Shown here: piece by piece, positions 57,080 through 64,000 of the stretch
Position numbering within the stretch: the stretch's first letter is position 1
Layout: each line of letters begins with the position of its first letter
Assembly (NCBI RefSeq): GCF_001548375.1
Contig: NZ_AP017295.1
Span: 2,948,501 to 3,012,500 of the forward strand
Origin: Nostoc sp. NIES-3756
Lineage (GTDB): Bacteria > Cyanobacteriota > Cyanobacteriia > Cyanobacteriales > Nostocaceae
Direction of reading: 5' to 3'
DNA length: 64,000 nt
Position numbers and translations under genes: made by a program
Notes under the pieces: model-generated
The model's database searches: none
What the model was told of the DNA's origin: nothing
Seen by the model: the letters and a program-made list of their open reading frames with translations, nothing else

Positions 57080-57367
57080 CTAATACAAATAAGGATTAGT
57101 CTTTGCTTGATAATCCATACAGTTAATTGCTTCTTCCGTGTTGGCAATTGATGGGTGTACAGTGCATTTTAGGCGGTAGTCATCTGTAAAAAATTGGCAG
57201 CCAGAACAGGGTATTTGGTGCATTTGTTTGGCTGTTTTAATACTGTCCCTTGTGGCAGTCCAAAAACTCCAAATCACCATAAAAATTAAAGACCAAGCAG
57301 TAACAAAGCAAATAGGCACTATAAATGCCTGAATCCCCTTAATAACAAAAATTATCAATTCCAACAC
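57080..57367 (-). CDS. Small membrane protein with C-terminal Cys motif, 95 residues
   Basis: An N-terminal hydrophobic region (about residues 4-36) holds one or two helices. The soluble tail has CSGC (about 54-57), then Cys near 69 and Cys near 83 (LKCTVHP and INCMDY), with His residues nearby. This pattern could bind zinc or an Fe-S cluster. No named family is recognised. The start is GTG at 57367. It is downstream of chlG on the same strand with 125 bp between. Confidence 0.72.
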   Translation of the reverse strand: MLELIIFVIKGIQAFIVPICFVTAWSLIFMVIWSFWTATRDSIKTAKQMHQIPCSGCQFFTDDYRLKCTVHPSIANTEEAINCMDYQAKTNPYLY

Positions 57368-57492
57368 AGCAAGTTCTAATAAAAATTAAGAGCTAGAAGT
57401 ATCTTAACCCCTAACTCTGTCATCTTATCTTCTGGCTTTGGAGGTATAAATCAATTCAAAATTCAAAAGTTCTGCCTTCTGCTTCCTGCCTC

Positions 57493-58506
57493 CTAGATTC
57501 CTGCATGACCCAAGGCTAAACCGGCAACTAGCATCCCTAATACCAGAAATGGTTGAGCGCTGGCTTGGTATTTGACATCATTTTTCAAAGGGTCGCGCAA
57601 GAAATACATATCTTGGAAGGTGATTTGAGGAATGATTAACAATGCCAAGATAGCGGCGTACAAGTTTTCATGAATACTTACAAGATAAGCAGCTATTAAC
57701 CCTTGGAATACATCAATCATCACAACACAAATCCAAGCCGCTTTGTCAACGCCAAACATTACAGGTAGTGATTGTAGCCCAAGTTGGCGATCGCCTTCTA
57801 CACTCTTAAAGTCGTTGACGATCGCAATACCCAAACCTGCCAAACTGTAAATTAAGGTGATAACGATAATTTTCCAGTTGAGTTGACCAAATAAAGCATG
57901 ACCTGCCCACCAAGGCAAAGCAATGTAACTAGCACCCAAAGCGTAGTTACCTAACCATCCGTTTTGCTTGAGTTTGAGTGGAGGTGCAGAGTAAATAAAG
58001 GCGATAAAGGAACCAAACAACGCCAATACTGTCACGTTGGGGAAGTCATGACCTGCCCATAAATCCAGTACAAAAGCTAAAGCAATCCCCCCCAGAAATA
58101 AGGTAATTATCTGAGTAGCTACTTGGGGTACAGAAATTGCGCCGGAAGGAATGGGGCGGTAAGGTTCATTGATGGCATCAATTTCGCGATCGTAAAAATC
58201 GTTTAAGGTTTGGGTATAACCCGTCAGCAGTGGCCCAGACAACAACATACAAGCTGCTGCTTTCAAAACATTTTCTAACGACCAAGTATAGTTACCAGAA
58301 GAAGCCGCACCACAAACAACACCCCAAATCAGAGGTATCCAGGTAATTGGCTTCATCAATTGCAGGCGAATTTTCCAAATCGAAGTTTCCCCTGGTGCTG
58401 CACCTTTCATCCCTAACAACTGCCTAGTTTTGGCGCTGCGATCGCCAGGATTTACGATGGCTTCAGGTTGATTGGGATCGGGGGTTATAGGAGATGATTC
58501 AGACAT
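57493..58506 (-). CDS. chlG: Chlorophyll synthase
   Basis: ChlG attaches the phytyl or geranylgeranyl chain to chlorophyllide a in the thylakoid membrane. The 337-residue UbiA-family protein has the first prenyl-diphosphate-binding motif NDFYDREIDAINEPYRPIPSG. The second region is IAIVNDFKSVEGDRQLGLQSLP. About eight hydrophobic helices and an N-terminal extension of about 45 residues are visible. It lies downstream of petP and the Get3d-like gene on the same strand, a photosynthesis-related context. The ATG at 58506 is followed by a Ser/Pro-rich start. Confidence 0.96.
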   Translation of the reverse strand: MSESSPITPDPNQPEAIVNPGDRSAKTRQLLGMKGAAPGETSIWKIRLQLMKPITWIPLIWGVVCGAASSGNYTWSLENVLKAAACMLLSGPLLTGYTQTLNDFYDREIDAINEPYRPIPSGAISVPQVATQIITLFLGGIALAFVLDLWAGHDFPNVTVLALFGSFIAFIYSAPPLKLKQNGWLGNYALGASYIALPWWAGHALFGQLNWKIIVITLIYSLAGLGIAIVNDFKSVEGDRQLGLQSLPVMFGVDKAAWICVVMIDVFQGLIAAYLVSIHENLYAAILALLIIPQITFQDMYFLRDPLKNDVKYQASAQPFLVLGMLVAGLALGHAGI

Positions 58507-58507
58507 A

Positions 58508-58540
58508 AGATTAATTTGTAATTCGTAATTCGTAATTAGG
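58508..58540. repeat. STRR tract, heptamer cgtaatt
   Basis: gtaattcgtaattcgtaatt units lie directly upstream of chlG. Confidence 0.75.
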
Positions 58541-58621
58541 GTATTACACAGAGATAGTTTAAGAACTGGAGATGAGGAAAATTAACTATTTCCCAGTCCC
58601 CAGTTCTCAGTAGCTAATCCC

Positions 58622-59722
58622 TTAAAAAGAAATTATCAAATAATTATTTTGGAACTTTGCGCCAGTAACAGGTCTGCCAGTCAGTGCTGGGGGTAAGAAA
58701 ATATTTCGGCGTTGGTCGCCTGCTTCTACTGTTACTTCTGGCCCAACCTGAGTAAGTTTGACTTGCTTTTTGTCAAATCCAGGTAAAAATAGCCGCACTT
58801 GGCGGTTGTGAATGTCGATAGTGATGGGGGCTGGTGCTTGTACTGCTTGCTGGGTAAAGTTGGGGAGGGCATCTATTAAAGGTTGCCAGTCATCTTTGCT
58901 AGCGTCGGGTACAACTGTCACCGATAAGGGTGCAAATTCTTCTGCTAGGTTAGCATCTGTTTCGGAGGATACCTGAATGACACCACCAATAGTTAAGCCA
59001 ACTTGTTGAGCGCTTCCCCATAAATAACGTACACTTGCTACTTCTAAGGGGTCTGCTGTGGTTACTAGAAAGGCAGCAACTCGCTTGGGGTCTGCAAGTG
59101 CTTCCCTGCCTTTATCTAATAAATTGTTGACTTGATTGGTGGGTTGGGCAAAGTTATCTGCTGTCCAGTTGAAATTGAAAAAACTGCTAATTAATGGCTG
59201 AATCAAGGGCGATTCCGTAATCGTTTTCCCTAAGTCGGAGTTGGTAAACAACTGGCGAAAGCGCCGTACATACCAGCTTAACGATTCTGGTAAACCCAAC
59301 ATCCGCAAGGTAGAAGCGTCACCTGCACCATCGTAGACGATCGCATCATATTTACCACTGGCATCATATTCACGAATCGCATTCAAGGCCAGGGCGTTGT
59401 CCATACCCGGTAATACTACCAGTTCCTGACCATACACCTCTTTGAGAATGGGGGTGCGGAGATATTGCGCCTCAAGTTTTTTGACTTCTTCCCAGTTGCG
59501 CTCTAAGAGTACAGAAGATTGAAACTGGACAACATCTAAATTTGGGGCAATTTGCTGAGGGTCAGGAGTGAGGGTTTTATCTAACAGAAGGGGCAATACT
59601 GGTTCTGCCAATCCTGCTAGAAGCACCCGCTTACCTTGACTTGCCAATGACTTGGCTGCGGCGATCGCTATTTTTGTCCGAGCAATACCACTTTTGCCCA
59701 AAAATGTCAATATTAGGGACAT
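58622..59722 (-). CDS. Get3d-like ArsA/TRC40-family ATPase with C-terminal alpha-crystallin domain
   Basis: This is a 366-residue member of the ArsA/Get3 family. The P-loop is degenerate: GKSGIARTK near the N-terminus, where GKGGVGKT is canonical, so the catalytic lysine position is Arg. The switch I STDPAHS motif is absent (AGLAEPVLP). A switch II-like YDGAGDASTLR remains. The last 70 residues (ITIDIHNRQVRLFLPGF to the end) form an ArsA HSP20-like domain. This matches Get3d, described from plants and cyanobacteria with an incomplete active site and tail-anchored-protein binding. The ATG at 59722 is preferred over the TTG at 59737. It lies between petP and chlG. Confidence 0.88.
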   Translation of the reverse strand: MSLILTFLGKSGIARTKIAIAAAKSLASQGKRVLLAGLAEPVLPLLLDKTLTPDPQQIAPNLDVVQFQSSVLLERNWEEVKKLEAQYLRTPILKEVYGQELVVLPGMDNALALNAIREYDASGKYDAIVYDGAGDASTLRMLGLPESLSWYVRRFRQLFTNSDLGKTITESPLIQPLISSFFNFNWTADNFAQPTNQVNNLLDKGREALADPKRVAAFLVTTADPLEVASVRYLWGSAQQVGLTIGGVIQVSSETDANLAEEFAPLSVTVVPDASKDDWQPLIDALPNFTQQAVQAPAPITIDIHNRQVRLFLPGFDKKQVKLTQVGPEVTVEAGDQRRNIFLPPALTGRPVTGAKFQNNYLIISF

Positions 59723-59809
59723 GCTTTTGATTTCCAATTACCGCAGGTCTTTTAAATTCCAACTTAACACTAGGCAACGGCTCTAAGCGTCTACCTAGAG
59801 TCCCTTCTA

Positions 59810-60001
59810 TTACACTGGTTTGATTTCATCCTCAAAAAACCAAGTGGAAGTATTATCGTCAAACTTGACTACTACACCAACACCCCGACCGTCGGTAACT
59901 TTATAACCTTCAATAGTACCGATCGCGCCGAGTTTTTTAGCAACTGGGGCAGAAACGCGATCGCGCAAACGAAACACCTTAACCTTTTGTCCGATTTCCA
60001 T
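59810..60001 (-). CDS. petP: Cytochrome b6f complex subunit PetP (DUF2862)
   Basis: This is a 63-residue protein matching PetP, the small peripheral subunit of the cytochrome b6f complex in cyanobacteria. Visible segments are the SH3-like GQKVKVFRLRDRVSAP, GTIEGYKVTDGRGVGVVVKFDD and the ending WFFEDEIKPV. It has no membrane helix and binds on the cytoplasmic face of the complex. It is upstream of the Get3d-like gene and chlG on the same strand, with 87 bp to the next start. Confidence 0.9.
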   Translation of the reverse strand: MEIGQKVKVFRLRDRVSAPVAKKLGAIGTIEGYKVTDGRGVGVVVKFDDNTSTWFFEDEIKPV

Positions 60002-60057
60002 GCCTACATAAAACGCAATAAACCAAGATTAAGTTTAGCTGAATCCGGTACTTATTT

Positions 60058-60112
60058 GTCAGTTGTCATTGGTCATTGGTCATTAGTCATTAGTCCATAG
60101 TCCATAGTTTTT
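60058..60112. repeat. STRR tract upstream of petP
   Basis: cattggtcattggtcattagtcattagtcc units lie between the kinase stop and petP start. Confidence 0.75.
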
Positions 60113-60141
60113 CTCCTCTGCTCCCCTGCTCCTCTGCTTCC

Positions 60142-61533
60142 TTACTCCCTCTGAATGGGAAGATTTAACCAATCACTTAATTCCTGGGCTAACCATTCTA
60201 GTTCTGCTTCTGATTGAATGTTTGTGTTATGACCAAGCTGATATTTTTTTACTCCTGCCCAAATCTCTAATTGTGCGAGTATCGGAGTGTTACCTCTGTT
60301 TAAATCTTTACTTAAATGTGTTGGGGTATAAACTAACTTCGTAATACTTTCTGTTGATGAACGTTGGCGATGGCGTAATTTATGGCCAAATAATTCTCTA
60401 GTGCTGGTAATTTGTTCTCTATTCAAAGTTAGTCGGATACTTCCAAATAAACTGAAAAGAAAATTGTATGCCATAAAATAGCCAGCACCCCAGAAAGGAA
60501 GGGAAAATAAAGCGAAGGGAATATTGATGGGGAAAGGTGCTGAGAGTGCGCCTATTGTCCAAGATAAGATGAAAGAGTTCCAAGCGATCGCAAATAACCC
60601 AGTAGACACTATCGATGTACGGAAACCCACGGGAGGAATTATTATCTCTAGTGAATCCCCATCTTTAATTATTTGAATTTTGCTATCCTCTGGTTTAGTT
60701 ACAGCTAACTTACCAACACCAAGTAATTGCGGCTGTTCCAAAGTTTTAAGTGCTTCCTGTGCTGAAATCAAGCGCCTTTCTAAACTGGGTTCCGTCAACA
60801 ACTTTAACCAATTGGTCAAACCTGAACTCAGATTTACGCTTTGCTCAAACTGAATGCGGAAATCTTTTTGGGGTAAATCGGCTGGGTGAGTACCTGTGAG
60901 CAAGTAAATTAACGTCGCCCCTAAACTATACAGGTCGGATGCTGTTACTGTACGCCCACCAAACTGTTCTGGTGGCATATAGCCATAGGTTCCTACAACA
61001 GTCCTTGTCCCGCCTTCTGTACCCAAAGCTGTCTGTACTGAACCAAAGTCTACAAGATAGACTTGACCAAGACTATTTCCTGAACGCTCTCCTAACAAAA
61101 TATTGCTAGGCTTAATATCACGGTGGATGACAGGTGGATATAACCCGTGTAGATATATAAGAATCTCTAAAATGGCGGAGGCTATTTGTTTAATATCAGA
61201 TTCTGTGAAGATACGACCAGACTGTAGGTATTGCTCTAAAGTTTGGGCTGGGATATAACTCTGTACAAGGGCAAACCCCTTGATTGTGGGTGAATTTACC
61301 TCAAAATAGTCCAAATAGCGGGGAATATTGGGATGAGACAAAGACTTGAGAGTTTCAGCTTCACGTTCAAACAGCTTGAGATCATCCCATTCAAAATCAC
61401 TACTAAAAGCCAGCAGCTTGACAATGACTAATTCACCAGTCACAACATCCTTAGCTAGTAGAGTCCGTCGCCCTGCTTTTTTTCCTAATAGCTGTAGAAT
61501 CTCGTAGCGAGTGTTAAAAATTTCTCCCAGCAT
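60142..61533 (-). CDS. Membrane-associated serine/threonine protein kinase
   Basis: This is a 463-residue protein. The eukaryotic-type kinase domain (1-265) has Lys39 (VIVKLL), HRDIKPSN (137-144) and VDFGSVQ (Asp162), so catalytic residues are present. The Gly-rich loop is atypical (LLGKKAGRR). After the kinase, about two to three hydrophobic helices (about 318-375) and a cytoplasmic tail with a WAG-type region are seen. The ATG at 61533 is preferred over an upstream TTG or ATG that adds ten residues. The target is unknown. It is upstream of petP on the same strand, separated by an STRR tract. Confidence 0.92.
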   Translation of the reverse strand: MLGEIFNTRYEILQLLGKKAGRRTLLAKDVVTGELVIVKLLAFSSDFEWDDLKLFEREAETLKSLSHPNIPRYLDYFEVNSPTIKGFALVQSYIPAQTLEQYLQSGRIFTESDIKQIASAILEILIYLHGLYPPVIHRDIKPSNILLGERSGNSLGQVYLVDFGSVQTALGTEGGTRTVVGTYGYMPPEQFGGRTVTASDLYSLGATLIYLLTGTHPADLPQKDFRIQFEQSVNLSSGLTNWLKLLTEPSLERRLISAQEALKTLEQPQLLGVGKLAVTKPEDSKIQIIKDGDSLEIIIPPVGFRTSIVSTGLFAIAWNSFILSWTIGALSAPFPINIPFALFSLPFWGAGYFMAYNFLFSLFGSIRLTLNREQITSTRELFGHKLRHRQRSSTESITKLVYTPTHLSKDLNRGNTPILAQLEIWAGVKKYQLGHNTNIQSEAELEWLAQELSDWLNLPIQRE

Positions 61534-61626
61534 AACAATTGCTCTCACGCTACGTTGCCGCAAGTTTCATCGATTATAGCTTGTCAAATTAAATAAACTA
61601 ATACCCCTAATATATTGTATATTTCT

Positions 61627-62229
61627 ATGCCTTCCGAACTTTGGCCTTACGCTACCCCTGGTATTCCTGATGAATTATTTGAGCATTTACCAGGAATCCC
61701 TCTTACCCAGAGAGAAATTAGACTATTGTTAATTTCTCAATTGCGCTTAGAACCTGATTCAGTTTTGTGGGATATTGGGGCGGGAACTGGTACAATTCCT
61801 ATCGAAGTGGGGCTACTATGTCCAAAAGGACGAATTATTGCTGTGGAGCGAGATGAGGAAGTAGCAAATTTAATCAAACGTAATTGCGATCGCTTCGATG
61901 TGAAAAATGTAGAAATTGTCGAAGGTAGCGCCCCAGAATGTTTACATGAGATCAAGATTATGCCTCACAGGGTTTGTATTGAAGGAGGACGACCCATTCA
62001 AGATATCTTGCAAACAGTGTGGCAGTATTTACCCTCCTCAGGCAGAGTCATTGCTACGGCTGCTAACCTTGAGAGCTTGTATGTTATTTCCCAGAGCTTT
62101 TCCCAATTACAAGCGAGAAATATTGAAGTCGTACAATCTGCGGTTAATCGCTTAGAAACAAGAGGATTTTCTCAAACCTTTGCCGCAGTTGATCCCATTT
62201 TTATCCTCAGTGGTGAGAAACTAGACTAG
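61627..62229 (+). CDS. cbiT: Precorrin-6Y C5,15-methyltransferase subunit CbiT
   Basis: This is a 200-residue SAM-dependent methyltransferase matching CbiT, which methylates C15 and decarboxylates the corrin precursor. The SAM motif is VLWDIGAGTGTIPIE (motif I), followed by IIAVERDEEVANLI (motif II) and PHRVCIEGG. It has an N-terminal extension of about 20 residues with PGIPDELFEH. The ATG at 61627 is used; a TTG at 61615 is less likely. The CbiE half is not adjacent. Other cobalamin genes in the window are distant. Confidence 0.93.
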   Translation: MPSELWPYATPGIPDELFEHLPGIPLTQREIRLLLISQLRLEPDSVLWDIGAGTGTIPIEVGLLCPKGRIIAVERDEEVANLIKRNCDRFDVKNVEIVEGSAPECLHEIKIMPHRVCIEGGRPIQDILQTVWQYLPSSGRVIATAANLESLYVISQSFSQLQARNIEVVQSAVNRLETRGFSQTFAAVDPIFILSGEKLD

Positions 62230-62381
62230 GGTTAGGGATTGGGGAGATGAGGAAGATGAGGGAGATGAGGGAGACAAAGTAACTATTAATTCTTCCCCCA
62301 CTCCCCACTCCCCCCACTTCCCCTACTCCCCCTACTCCCTCATCTCCCCACTCTCCTAATACCCAATCCCCAAATACTCGT
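62230..62381. repeat. Polypurine/polypyrimidine repeat spacer
   Basis: gagatgagg units are followed by ccccactccc and ctcatctcccc units. The minus-strand ORF through it is repeat translation. Confidence 0.8.
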
Positions 62382-63269
62382 ATGCCTTGGTCTCGGATTA
62401 TTAGTGGAATTGTTGCGATCGCCCTTGCTTTAGTTGCTGTCCTGTTGGGGGGTTGGTATTTTACCATCTTGTTGGCGATCGTTGTTTATTTAGGACAACA
62501 GGAATATTTTGAGTTAGTACACACCAGAGGTATTTTGCCAGCCGCGAAAACTACCTTATTCCTCAGTCAAGTTTTACTTGTCACTTGTACTTTGGATAGT
62601 AATTTAGTTGATGCTGTCATGCCTATTGCTGGTACTTTTATTTGTTTTTACTTATTATTCCAGCCCAAAATGGCAACCATTGCTGATGTTTCGGCATCAA
62701 TTATGGGCTTATTTTATGTCGGTTACTTGCCAAGTTATTGGGTGCGGTTACGGTCAATTGGTAGCGCCGCAGTCAGTAATTTACCCTTTGGTGGTTATTG
62801 GCCAGGAAATTGGACAGATATTTTTGAGGAAGCAAATTTTGCCTTACTGCCACAAGGGTTTAAAATCACAGTGCTGACTTTCTTGTGCATTTGGGCAGCA
62901 GATATTGGTGCATATACCATCGGAAAATTCTTCGGCAAAACTCGTTTGTCAGATATCAGCCCCAAGAAAACAGTTGAAGGCGCAGTCTTTGGAATTAGTG
63001 CTTGTTTAAGCGTAGCCATTGCTGGTGCTTACTATCTTCAATTACCCCAATTTCTTTTAACTGGCACAATCTTAGGTTTACTAATAGGCTTGGCCAGTCT
63101 TTTGGGCGACCTCACTGAGTCAATGCTGAAGCGTGACGCTGGCGTTAAAGACTCTGGACAATTGATCCCAGGTCATGGCGGCATCTTAGACCGCACCGAT
63201 AGCTATATCTTCACAGCACCCTTAGTTTACTATTTCGTCACGCTGGTTTTGCCTTTATTTGGTCATTAG
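62382..63269 (+). CDS. cdsA: Phosphatidate cytidylyltransferase
   Basis: CdsA makes CDP-diacylglycerol from phosphatidate and CTP, the precursor of phosphatidylglycerol needed for thylakoids. The 295-residue membrane protein has about eight hydrophobic helices. The family signature near the C-terminus is SMLKRDAGVKDSGQLIPGHGG, then ILDRTDSY. Length matches the family. The ATG at 62382 directly follows a repeat-rich spacer. It converges on the DUF2993 gene. Confidence 0.96.
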   Translation: MPWSRIISGIVAIALALVAVLLGGWYFTILLAIVVYLGQQEYFELVHTRGILPAAKTTLFLSQVLLVTCTLDSNLVDAVMPIAGTFICFYLLFQPKMATIADVSASIMGLFYVGYLPSYWVRLRSIGSAAVSNLPFGGYWPGNWTDIFEEANFALLPQGFKITVLTFLCIWAADIGAYTIGKFFGKTRLSDISPKKTVEGAVFGISACLSVAIAGAYYLQLPQFLLTGTILGLLIGLASLLGDLTESMLKRDAGVKDSGQLIPGHGGILDRTDSYIFTAPLVYYFVTLVLPLFGH

Positions 63270-63366
63270 TCATTAGTCATTAGTCATTAGTCCATAGTCC
63301 ATAGTCATTAATTATTCTCCCTTGTCTCCCCCTACTCCCTCATCTCCCTCATCTCCCTCTCTCCTC
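63265..63366. repeat. STRR plus polypyrimidine spacer between cdsA and DUF2993 gene
   Basis: ttagtcattagtcattagtc units are followed by ctccctcatctccctcatc units between the convergent genes. Confidence 0.8.
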
Positions 63367-63368
63367 CA

Positions 63369-64000
63369 TCACGGATTCACATTAGCCTGTCCACGACAAA
63401 CTAATTGTCCGGGGATCAGTTTCAGTTCTTGGATATCGACATCTGAACCTAGATCCACTTTTTGGGGATCGTTGATTTCTATGAGAGTAACTTGGTTTTC
63501 TTGAACTCGAATTTGCGATAATTGCAATTCATTCCCACTAAGCAAGTCTAAGTGCAGGCTAATGTCTAAAGGTATTGGTTCGCTGGCAGATGCTAGGATG
63601 GCATTTAATTCTACTTGTTGATGACCGAGAATAAGCTTCTGCCAAACAATAGGCTTGGATTTTGTGCCGTATTCTGGTAAAAGAAGATCCAGTAAGTCAT
63701 TTAAAGCAGTCGATAATAGTTCAGATGAGAGGGAACTATTCAAATCCATCTCGTCTATGATCAACTCCCCAACTACTGGGACTACGTGCATTAATTGCAG
63801 TGGTTTACCTTTAAGTACTTGGCCTATGTTGACTTGAATATTCTCTGCTGCAAGTTTAATTTGTGTAAGATGGAGATCCTGGTAGATGGCATGATTGGCA
63901 AAGATGGAAACCCAAGGAATGGAGCCGGAAAGAAGTTGACGATCGCTAGCTTTAATTTCCACTTCCAAATCCGAGACTTGACTAACTTGCGATCGCAACC
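63369..64000 (-). CDS. DUF2993 (LmeA-like) protein, 5' end outside window
   Basis: The frame runs off the right edge, so the start is not in view; the apparent start at 63998 is an internal TTG. The visible 209 residues match DUF2993. Segments include LEVEIKASDRQLLSG, IYQDLHLTQIKLAAENIQVNIGQVLKGKPLQL and the later VNEVMIDEMDLNSSL-like part (LIIDEMDLNSSLSSELL). A long amphipathic beta-rich region is typical. The family includes proteins with lipid-binding folds. The ending LVCRGQANVNP is the family C-terminus. No catalytic residues are known. Confidence 0.85.
   Translation of the reverse strand, partial: LRSQVSQVSDLEVEIKASDRQLLSGSIPWVSIFANHAIYQDLHLTQIKLAAENIQVNIGQVLKGKPLQLMHVVPVVGELIIDEMDLNSSLSSELLSTALNDLLDLLLPEYGTKSKPIVWQKLILGHQQVELNAILASASEPIPLDISLHLDLLSGNELQLSQIRVQENQVTLIEINDPQKVDLGSDVDIQELKLIPGQLVCRGQANVNP

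Noticed and set aside
62207..62467. 86-residue minus-strand ORF
   Set aside because: It runs through repeat DNA and the start of cdsA; Gly/Val/Glu-rich repeat translation.

Overview
The window is chromosomal DNA of a filamentous, heterocyst-type cyanobacterium of the Nostoc/Anabaena group. The case rests on psbA, chlG, petP and a cyAbrB regulator, many multidomain histidine kinases, the recurrent palindrome GCGATCGC (HIP1), and the short heptameric and polypurine/polypyrimidine tandem repeats that fill the intergenic spaces. No rRNA, tRNA or CRISPR array was recognised by eye, and no complete insertion sequence is present. About 55 protein genes are called. The first (histidine kinase) and the last (DUF2993 protein) run off the window edges.

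Layout. 1-7 kb: end of a histidine kinase, a CobA-HemD fusion, a membrane protein, a four-carbon sugar-acid kinase homologue, and the minC-minD-minE operon with a two-tier terminator. 7-16 kb: MAPEG protein, ACT-malic enzyme, a protein ending in two Tudor-knot-like repeats, psbA (Glu130 D1 isoform), an SbcD-like nuclease and an ABC exporter. 16-24 kb: an OmpR-type regulator divergent from hisG, then a signalling cluster (GAF/PAS kinase, single-domain regulator, hybrid kinase) and a dienelactone hydrolase. 24-32 kb: small orphans, an Uma2 remnant, an HD hydrolase, leuB, prepilin peptidase, accD, argJ and a VOC protein. 32-41 kb: a serine-recombinase homologue lacking catalytic residues, a GT39-type glycosyltransferase, a ClC channel, cyAbrB, an Rrf2 regulator, cobD/cbiB and pyrR. 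42-50 kb: a second hybrid kinase, moaE, gatB and a GH57 protein. 50-64 kb: a Ca2+/H+ exchanger, a membrane-anchored subtilase, a thioredoxin-like protein, an alcohol dehydrogenase, the minus-strand group STK / petP / get3d-like / chlG, then cbiT, cdsA and DUF2993.

Most of the genes are housekeeping: tetrapyrrole and cobalamin synthesis (cobA-hemD, cobD, cbiT, chlG), photosynthesis (psbA, petP, chlG), division-site placement (min), amino-acid and lipid synthesis (hisG, leuB, argJ, accD, cdsA) and signalling. The most unusual content is non-coding or degenerate. There are two paralogous small-RNA-like loci sharing a -35-like element, a -10 box, a leader and a hairpin at identical spacing (30178-30268 and 46865-46949). 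There is a 65-bp MITE-like element in two opposite copies, and two further dispersed repeat families. Repeat DNA has been absorbed in frame into a histidine kinase catalytic domain. Three proteins have lost key residues: a serine recombinase, a receiver domain and a Get3-type ATPase.
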